A DNA stretch of 64,000 nucleotides, taken from contig NZ_JACOPF010000002.1 in assembly GCF_014287475.1 (NCBI RefSeq), positions 124,001 through 188,000 of the forward strand, in the 5' to 3' direction. Made by a program: the position numbers and the translations under genes. Source of the DNA: Mediterraneibacter hominis (GTDB lineage: Bacteria > Bacillota > Clostridia > Lachnospirales > Lachnospiraceae). Every line of letters begins with the position of its first letter. The first letter of the stretch is position 1. The notes beneath the pieces are model-generated. The model was not told where the DNA came from, searched no databases, and saw only the letters and a program-made list of their open reading frames with translations. This document shows, piece after piece, positions 58,288 through 64,000 of the stretch.

Positions 58288-59636
58288 ATACACTTTTTGA
58301 TAGAATCTGGGATATGCATGTTGTGGAGAAAATGGAAGAAGGACAATATTTACTGGCTATTGACCGAATATTTTTACACGATCTGTGCGGAACGTTCTCT
58401 TTTCAGATGCTGGACGATAAGGAGAAAAATGTATTAAGGAGGGGAGCGGTCTACTCCACTCCAGATCATACTTTGCCTTCTCGGAAGGAAAGTAAAATAG
58501 AAGACTGTGAAATCAGTAGAACACTCCTTCCTAAATTTAGAAAAGGATGTAAAAAATATGGAATTCACCTGTTCGATCTGGACGAGAAAAACCAGGGTAT
58601 TGTACATATTATTGGTCCGGAAAGTGGACTGTCACTTCCAGGAATGACGATTGTGTGTGGAGACAGTCATACATGTACTCATGGAGCTATAGGAGCGATC
58701 GGAATGGGGGTTGGAACCAGTGAAGTATATCATGCACTGGCGACTTCTTGCTTAATAGTAAAAAAACCAAAGACAATGAAGATAGAATTAAAGGGAAAAT
58801 ATAGAAAAAACGTCAGTGCGATGGATGTGATTCTCTATATCATCTCTCAAGTCGGAATTGATTTTGGCTGCGGCTATGCGGTGGAATATATGGGGGAAGC
58901 CGTGACAAAGATGTCTGTGGATGAGAGATGTACATTGTGTAATCTAACCATTGAATTGGGGGCCGAATATGGCATGGTATCCCCGGATGAAACAACCATA
59001 GAATATCTTCTATCGAAGGAATACGCGCCTAAGGGCGAAAATGTGGAAAAATTCGTTTCTTACTGTAATGAGATCGCCTCTGATGAAAACAGTATATTTG
59101 ACAAAGAGATAGTATTTGATGTTTCAGTCATTGAACGCCAGATAAGCTGGGGAATTAATCCGGGACAGACAATCGGTATAGATGCAATAATTCCCGCACA
59201 CGAACAATTCACAAAGGCGTATGAGTATATGGGAGTAGAACCTGGACAGCCGGTAAAAGGGCTTCCGATTGAATATGTATTTATCGGTTCTTGTTCAAAC
59301 GGACGGCTTGCCTATTTAAAAGAGGTTGCAGACACTGTAAAAGGAAGAAAGGTAGCAGAAGGTGTAACTGCACTCGTAGTTCCAGGATCTGTAAAGGTAA
59401 TGGAAGAAGCGGAAAAAATGGGCATTGCCAAAATTCTGACAGAAGCCGGGTTTATTTGGGGAAGACCAGGATGCAGCTTGTGTGTAGGAAGCAATGGGGA
59501 AGTAATTCCGAATGGAAAGCGCTGTGTATCTACGACAAACCGGAACTTCATTGGCAGACAAGGACGCGGAGCAAGAACGCATCTTGCAAGTCCGTATACA
59601 GCAGCACAGGCAGCATTATATGGAAAGATTATGTAA
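58284..59636 (+). CDS. LeuC-like hydro-lyase large subunit, second pair
   Basis: 450 residues, nearer the length of bacterial LeuC. GDSHTCTHGAIGAIGMGVGTSEV and the cluster motifs IGSCSNGR and GRPGCSLCVG are present. The DH motif reads PDHTLPSRK, not the usual MDHNVPT. The C-terminus (TTNRNFIGRQGRGARTHLASP) is typical. Its ATG overlaps the previous stop (ATGA). It differs enough from the first pair (416 residues) to be an independent enzyme, not a recent duplicate. Confidence 0.87.
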   Translation: MNTLFDRIWDMHVVEKMEEGQYLLAIDRIFLHDLCGTFSFQMLDDKEKNVLRRGAVYSTPDHTLPSRKESKIEDCEISRTLLPKFRKGCKKYGIHLFDLDEKNQGIVHIIGPESGLSLPGMTIVCGDSHTCTHGAIGAIGMGVGTSEVYHALATSCLIVKKPKTMKIELKGKYRKNVSAMDVILYIISQVGIDFGCGYAVEYMGEAVTKMSVDERCTLCNLTIELGAEYGMVSPDETTIEYLLSKEYAPKGENVEKFVSYCNEIASDENSIFDKEIVFDVSVIERQISWGINPGQTIGIDAIIPAHEQFTKAYEYMGVEPGQPVKGLPIEYVFIGSCSNGRLAYLKEVADTVKGRKVAEGVTALVVPGSVKVMEEAEKMGIAKILTEAGFIWGRPGCSLCVGSNGEVIPNGKRCVSTTNRNFIGRQGRGARTHLASPYTAAQAALYGKIM

Positions 59637-59648
59637 AGAAGGTATAGA

Positions 59649-60272
59649 ATGGAAAAATTAACAGTTCTGAAAGGAAAAGCGGTTCCTTGGTTGGTGAGTA
59701 ATGTGGATACAGATACAATTACACCAATGAAGCGTCTTTTGCTTAATATGGATGAATTGGAAAAATATTCTTTTGAGCCATACCGTTTTTTAGATGGAGA
59801 TGGAGACAAAGGAGAATTAAATAAAGCATTTCCGCTAAACCAGGTCGAATACCAGGATGCCAAGATCATGATTACAGGAGTAAACTTTGGGTGCGGAAGT
59901 TCAAGGGAGACAGCTCCGGAAGCAATACGGCGGTGTGGAATACGATGTCTGATTGGCAGTTCGTTTGGAGGAATATTTCAGAAAAATTGTTTCCAGCAGG
60001 GAGTTTTGCCTATTACTTTTCCGGAAGATACAATAGAAAAACTAGCAAAACAAGCAGAAACTCAAGGAGAATTTATAGTGGATTTAGAGCGGCAGAAGGT
60101 GGTTGCACCAGACATGCTGGAATATGATTTTCAGATAGAAAAGAGCAGAAAGGATTCTCTTCTATACGGAATGGACGATGTAGATATGACCTTGAGAAAA
60201 AAAGACAGAATTCTTCAGTTTTTTGAAAAGGATTTGGAAACAAGACCCTGGTTATATAACGAAGTCAGATGA
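59649..60272 (+). CDS. LeuD-like hydro-lyase small subunit, second pair
   Basis: 207 residues, bacterial LeuD length. NVDTDTITPMKRLL is the phosphate/substrate loop equivalent and FGCGSSRETAP the active-site loop, again with Thr (T88) in place of the standard His. The match of this change in two otherwise different small subunits suggests both bind a similar non-standard substrate. It sits 12 bp behind its large subunit and 45 bp before the PTS EIIA gene. Confidence 0.87.
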   Translation: MEKLTVLKGKAVPWLVSNVDTDTITPMKRLLLNMDELEKYSFEPYRFLDGDGDKGELNKAFPLNQVEYQDAKIMITGVNFGCGSSRETAPEAIRRCGIRCLIGSSFGGIFQKNCFQQGVLPITFPEDTIEKLAKQAETQGEFIVDLERQKVVAPDMLEYDFQIEKSRKDSLLYGMDDVDMTLRKKDRILQFFEKDLETRPWLYNEVR

Positions 60273-60317
60273 GTGCTGCTAACAACATGTATGAAAAAGT
60301 AAAGGAGAATAGTACGG

Positions 60318-60731
60318 ATGCTGATAGTAATGACACATGGAGATTTTGCGAAAGGGATTATGACAAGCGCAAGGATGATTGTAGGAGAGATGCGAGATAC
60401 ATATACAATCGGTATACAGCCGGAAATGAGTTTGGAGATGGTACAGGAAGAGTTTCGCAAACTTGTGAAGAATCGGAAAGAAGGGGAACACCTATATGTA
60501 ATGGTAGATGTTATGTTTGGTACACCGTGTAATGTGGCCCTTAGTTTTGCCTCTGAGCTGGAGAATTATACAATTATGTCCGGGCTTAATCTGGCTATGC
60601 TGGTTCAGTTTGAGTTGGATGGAATGGTACCTGTCGAAAAGAGGGTTGAGAGTGCACTGGCAGAAGGAAAATCACAAATTATAGATGTAATAAAAGCATT
60701 TAGAGAACAGAATCAAACAAATAATGAATAA
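60318..60731 (+). CDS. PTS mannose-family EIIA component
   Basis: 137 residues. H7 in VMTHGDFAKG is the phospho-accepting histidine of mannose-class EIIA. MFGTPCNVAL and GLNLAMLVQF are the other conserved blocks. It takes phosphate from HPr and passes it to EIIB. Domains are not fused to EIIB, and no EIIB gene lies between here and EIIC. The start is supported by AAAGGAG 11 bp upstream. Confidence 0.9.
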   Translation: MLIVMTHGDFAKGIMTSARMIVGEMRDTYTIGIQPEMSLEMVQEEFRKLVKNRKEGEHLYVMVDVMFGTPCNVALSFASELENYTIMSGLNLAMLVQFELDGMVPVEKRVESALAEGKSQIIDVIKAFREQNQTNNE

Positions 60732-60751
60732 ATAAAAGGAGGAGTTATAAA

Positions 60752-61624
60752 ATGCTGATTAGCATGAATTTAATTTTGGAGAAGGCAGCAAAAGAGCATT
60801 ATGCTGTTGCGGCAGTAAATGTGTGGAACGGCGAAAGTGTACAGAAGTGTTTTGAAGCAGCAAGTGAATTGAAAGCGCCTATTATTATTAACGTATCTGG
60901 TTTTGTAAAAGATATGGAATGGATCGCAGGAGCAGCGCGATACTGGGAAAGAAAATATCCAGAGGTACCTGCTGCATTGAGCCTGGATCATGGTTTCAAT
61001 TTTGACATGGCAGCCCAGATGATTCATTACGGATATACATCGGTTATGATTGATAAATCCAGTCTTCCATTTGATGAGAATGTCCGTCTTACAAAGGAAG
61101 TTGTAAAGATGGCGCATGCTTGCGGTGTCAGTGTAGAGGGAGAAGTAGGACATGTAGGTGGATTTGGTTTTTGTGCACCGGATGAGAATGGGGACATCAG
61201 CTTTAGTTATACTGAGACGACAGAGGATGAATCTACTACGCCAGAGGTAGCTGTTGAATATTTAAAACAGACAGGAGTTGACTGTCTGGCAGTCGCTATA
61301 GGAACAACACATGGAAAATATATGCATGAACCTAAATTAGATTTTGAGCGTCTACAGGAAATCAAAAAAGCGGTGAATGTTCCTCTGGTTATTCATGGAG
61401 CCTCGTTTAGCGGTGATGAAAATCTTATGAAATTAGTTCAGTGCGGCACGGCAAAAATTAATATCTTTTCCGAGCTTGCAGAAGAGGGGCTGAACTACTC
61501 TAAGAGATACTTAGAGTCAGATCCGGAGGCTAAGATATTTCTTATGGAAGAACAAGGTTTAAAAGGATATAAAGAGAAAATGATGCATTTTATGAAACTG
61601 TTTGGTCAGGCAAACCGGTATTAA
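60752..61624 (+). CDS. Class II (zinc) aldolase, FbaA/GatY family
   Basis: 290 residues. Metal ligands H80 (LDHG), H187 (GTTHGKY) and H215 (VIHGAS) and the GEVGHVGG block are present; it is a TIM barrel with no signal peptide. The loop after GEVGHVGGFG is ~25 residues longer than in GatY/KbaY and replaces the usual GGxED motif. Family members cleave ketose 1,6- or 1-phosphates to DHAP and an aldehyde. With a sugar PTS in the same operon it should cleave a phosphorylated intermediate; specificity is unknown. Confidence 0.86.
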   Translation: MLISMNLILEKAAKEHYAVAAVNVWNGESVQKCFEAASELKAPIIINVSGFVKDMEWIAGAARYWERKYPEVPAALSLDHGFNFDMAAQMIHYGYTSVMIDKSSLPFDENVRLTKEVVKMAHACGVSVEGEVGHVGGFGFCAPDENGDISFSYTETTEDESTTPEVAVEYLKQTGVDCLAVAIGTTHGKYMHEPKLDFERLQEIKKAVNVPLVIHGASFSGDENLMKLVQCGTAKINIFSELAEEGLNYSKRYLESDPEAKIFLMEEQGLKGYKEKMMHFMKLFGQANRY

Positions 61625-61645
61625 AGAGAGAAGGAGGTGAGAAGA

Positions 61646-62686
61646 ATGAAAAAAATTTTATGTATCAGTGATGTAGGAATTGACAAGGAAAATATGGAGA
61701 AAGGATTTGGTTATCTAAGGGAATTTGGAGCACAGATTGAAATTGTTGAGGATCCGTTTAATAAAAACAGAGGGGAGCTACAGGCTTCTTTCCGGAAAAT
61801 GGAAGCAGAAGGGCCAGATGTCCTTACACCTATAAAGGAAGTTCTGGAAAAGATTAAGGATGCTAATATTCTCGTAGCACATTTGAATCCTGTATGCAGT
61901 GCTTACTTGGAAGCAGCTGAAAAACTAGAAATGGTAGCGCTGCTTCGCAGTGGAATGGAGAATATAAACAAAGAAAAGGCAAAGGAAAAGGGAGTAAAAG
62001 TTGTACTTTGTCCGGGACGTGTTTCTACACCGGTTGCAGATTTTACAGTAGGGCTCATGCTTGCAGAAACTAGGAATATTGTGCGCGGAGATAAGGGAAT
62101 GCGTGCAGGGCAGTGGGAAGTAGCTTATCCGAATGAAGGACGAATTCATACGCTTAGAAATGCAGTAGTAGGACTGATCGGGTATGGACAAGTAGGTAGT
62201 AAAGTGGCAGCAAGATTAGTACCTTTCGGGGCCAAAGTCATTGTATATGATCCTTATTGTGCACCTGAAAGAATTGAACAGGCAGGATTTAAGGTAGTTT
62301 CACTAGAAGAATTATTAAAGACCTCAGACATCGTTTCTATGCATTTCCGCTTGACTCCGGAAACAGAGAAAATGATAGGAGCAGAACAGATTGCTATGAT
62401 GAAACCAAGCGCTTATCTGGTTAATACTGCCAGAGCGGGTTTAGTGGATGAGGAGGCTCTTGTAAAGGCATTAGAGGAAAAGAGAATTACTGGAGCAGCA
62501 CTGGACGTTTATATGGAAGAACCACTTCCGTTGGAACATCCGCTGCGTAAGCTGGAGAATGTTACACTGATTCCTCATCTGGCGGGCGTTTGCTGTGAAC
62601 TGGAGGAACTTTCTATGGAAATTCTTTCAGTAGATTTAGAACACTATTTAAAGGGAGAAAAATTGAATAATGAAGTAAAAATTTAG
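61646..62686 (+). CDS. D-2-hydroxyacid dehydrogenase, SerA-like
   Basis: 346 residues from the ATG at 61646, 5 bp after GGAGGTGA. NAD motif GYGQVG (179-184), catalytic R263 (NTARAG), E292 (MEEP) and H311 (IPHLAG) are intact. Acid after the second strand (VYDPY, D202) indicates NAD. It interconverts a 2-hydroxyacid and a 2-oxoacid. It lacks the C-terminal ACT domain of serine-synthesis SerA, and its operon favours a catabolic role on a product of the aldolase or hydro-lyases. Confidence 0.88.
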   Translation: MKKILCISDVGIDKENMEKGFGYLREFGAQIEIVEDPFNKNRGELQASFRKMEAEGPDVLTPIKEVLEKIKDANILVAHLNPVCSAYLEAAEKLEMVALLRSGMENINKEKAKEKGVKVVLCPGRVSTPVADFTVGLMLAETRNIVRGDKGMRAGQWEVAYPNEGRIHTLRNAVVGLIGYGQVGSKVAARLVPFGAKVIVYDPYCAPERIEQAGFKVVSLEELLKTSDIVSMHFRLTPETEKMIGAEQIAMMKPSAYLVNTARAGLVDEEALVKALEEKRITGAALDVYMEEPLPLEHPLRKLENVTLIPHLAGVCCELEELSMEILSVDLEHYLKGEKLNNEVKI

Positions 62687-62710
62687 ATGAATAACCAGGA
62701 GGTAAAAGGA

Positions 62711-63460
62711 ATGAATAATATGCTCTTGATAGCAGTTGGCATAGGCTTTGTGTACTATCTTGCCTATATGGAGAGCCCGTGGGTACAGTACTTTTTTAAA
62801 GAGGCAATTGTGATTGGCGCGGTAGTTGGTTTAATTATGGGGGATTTTAAAACAGGACTTATGATGGGCGGCAACTTCCAGATTCTTTATATTGCCGGCG
62901 TTATGGCTCCGGGGGGAAACCTTTCCGTTGATTCTCAGCTTGCCTGCTGCATTGCGATTCCAGTTGCGATGGCATCGGGAATGGGAGTTGAAGAGGCAAT
63001 GGTTTTATCCGTTCCGTTTGGTGTACTCGGCGTATTTTTAGATAATATCAGAAGAACAATTATGGGCTTCTGGACAAGAAGAGCTGATAAGCATGCACTG
63101 GAAGGAAATACGAAGGCAATTATGTTTGATGGTATAGGAGGTCCGCTTATATTCAATATTTTCCTGAGATGGATTCCAGTGGCAGTTATTGTATATATGG
63201 GAGTTGATGCGGCTACGGCAATCGTAAATGCAATCCCAGAGTGGCTGATGGAAGGCTTTAAGGTGGCCGGCGGTATGCTTCCGGCAACAGGGCTTGCATT
63301 GATCCTGGTAATGCTTAATAAACCGATGCTGCTTGTATATTATGTGTTGGCAGTGGTACTTACACAGCTTCTGTCTATGCCGATCGTAGCAGCGGCAGTG
63401 ATTGGAGGCGTACTGGCAATTTTACATGTAACATTCACGACAAAGGCTGAGGAAGCATAG
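62711..63460 (+). CDS. PTS mannose/sorbose-family EIIC permease
   Basis: 249 residues from the ATG at 62711, 8 bp after GGAGG; an ATG at 62687 next to the preceding stop lacks a ribosome site. About seven membrane helices with the EIIC block GLIMGDFKTGLMMGGNFQILYIAGVMAPGGNLSVDSQLA. It is the sugar channel of a mannose-class PTS. EIID follows after 16 bp. Confidence 0.92.
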   Translation: MNNMLLIAVGIGFVYYLAYMESPWVQYFFKEAIVIGAVVGLIMGDFKTGLMMGGNFQILYIAGVMAPGGNLSVDSQLACCIAIPVAMASGMGVEEAMVLSVPFGVLGVFLDNIRRTIMGFWTRRADKHALEGNTKAIMFDGIGGPLIFNIFLRWIPVAVIVYMGVDAATAIVNAIPEWLMEGFKVAGGMLPATGLALILVMLNKPMLLVYYVLAVVLTQLLSMPIVAAAVIGGVLAILHVTFTTKAEEA

Positions 63461-63476
63461 AAAGGGGGATAAACAT

Positions 63477-64000
63477 ATGGCAGATAATAGGGAAAACAAG
63501 ATTTCCGAAACAGACGGGGCTGCAAAGAGAATTGCACTTGAAAAAAAGGATATTACAAAAACATACCTTTACTGGCAGTTATTTCACAGGATATCTCAAT
63601 GTTTTGAAAGATACTATGGGCTAGGTACGTGCATTACGTTGATTCCTATTCTGAAAAAACTGTATCCAAAGAAGGACGATCTAAGTAAGGCGCTTACGAG
63701 ACATCTACAGACATTTATGACGGATCCAGGATTTGGCTCTGCTATTATTGGTCTGGTTGCTGCAATGGAGGAACAAAAGGCAAATGGAGAAGAAATTTCA
63801 GATGAGATGATCACAGGAATTAAATCGGCGCTTATGGGACCGTCTGCAGGATTTGGGGATGCGCTTAATTCAGCAACGATGTCTTCCATTTTCAGAGCAT
63901 TGTTTATTCCTTTCGCAGTTGCAGGGAGCGCGGCAGGTTTGCTGGCAGCTGTATGCATTTTCTTGTGGTTCAATGCCGTATCTTATTTTTCCATACATTT
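63477..64000 (+). CDS. PTS mannose-family EIID component, N-terminal part
   Basis: 174 residues are visible before the window ends; the gene runs off the right edge. RHLQTFMTDPGFGSAIIGLVAAMEEQKANGEEIS and KSALMGPSAGFGDALNSATMSSIFRALFIPFA are classic EIID features, and it starts after AAAGGGGG. A full-length EIID is ~270-300 residues, so roughly 60% is here. It pairs with EIIC in the membrane. An EIIB gene might follow outside the window. Confidence 0.92.
   Translation, partial: MADNRENKISETDGAAKRIALEKKDITKTYLYWQLFHRISQCFERYYGLGTCITLIPILKKLYPKKDDLSKALTRHLQTFMTDPGFGSAIIGLVAAMEEQKANGEEISDEMITGIKSALMGPSAGFGDALNSATMSSIFRALFIPFAVAGSAAGLLAAVCIFLWFNAVSYFSIH

Noticed and set aside
56512..60272. Leucine biosynthesis leuCD genes
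   Set aside because: No leuA or leuB nearby, two unlike pairs in one catabolic operon, and both small subunits have a changed active-site loop.
1..64000. CRISPR arrays, rRNA genes and insertion sequences
   Set aside because: No regularly spaced repeats, rRNA signatures or transposase-like proteins were noticed in the window.

Overview
The window looks like the chromosome of a strictly anaerobic, low-GC gut-type Firmicute, most likely a Lachnospiraceae relative. This is inferred from a trimeric electron-bifurcating [FeFe] hydrogenase, YesN/YesM-type two-component control of a sugar ABC transporter, a cytoplasmic sulfatase, AGGAGG-rich starts, TTGACA/TATAAT promoters and many catabolic operons. 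No rRNA genes or CRISPR arrays were seen.

Layout. (1) 1-2.7 kb: the end of a DUF3810-like metallopeptidase gene, a lipoprotein gene, and tRNA-Glu plus tRNA-Cys. (2) 2.7-8.8 kb: a 6.1-kb integrative mobilizable element in the 3' end of tRNA-Cys, bounded by a 42-bp direct repeat. It carries a tyrosine integrase, a Rep_trans/MobT-type initiator, three XRE regulators (two of them duplicates), and an unannotated 30-residue membrane-toxin gene with a facing antisense promoter that looks like a type I toxin-antitoxin system. (3) 9-12 kb: a nitroreductase, an HSL-family esterase and a condensation-fold acyltransferase beside a PHP-protein remnant. (4) 12-16.2 kb: hydC-hydB-hydA. (5) 16.3-25.1 kb: a YesN/YesM pair divergent from a sugar ABC transporter, a lone MgsA/RarA C-terminal domain protein and an intracellular sulfatase. 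(6) 25.4-35.8 kb: a full branched-chain-type ABC transporter (livHMGF plus binding protein) followed by SDR, thiolase, acyl-CoA ligase, CoA-transferase and VOC genes. This appears to import and degrade a carboxylic acid, perhaps a 3-hydroxy acid. (7) 36-47.2 kb: an aldo/keto reductase, SDR plus CdaR regulator, M18 aminopeptidase, MATE exporter, an OmpR/kinase/PepSY set, a second tRNA-Cys, two flavodoxin-like proteins and a Cof phosphatase. (8) 47.4-64 kb: a large catabolic island around a LacI repressor. One arm has a phosphatase, amidase, LarA-type racemase, hydantoinase and CsoR-type sensor. The other arm has MmgE/PrpD, a double cupin, two complete LeuCD-like hydro-lyases, mannose-family PTS components, a class II aldolase and a 2-hydroxyacid dehydrogenase, and runs off the right edge.

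The two strongest candidates for something undescribed are the catabolic island, whose gene combination I cannot match to a known pathway, and the type I toxin-antitoxin-like module inside the mobile element. A 12-bp operator-like sequence, TAAAACGAATTA, occurs upstream of both arms of the island and supports shared LacI control.
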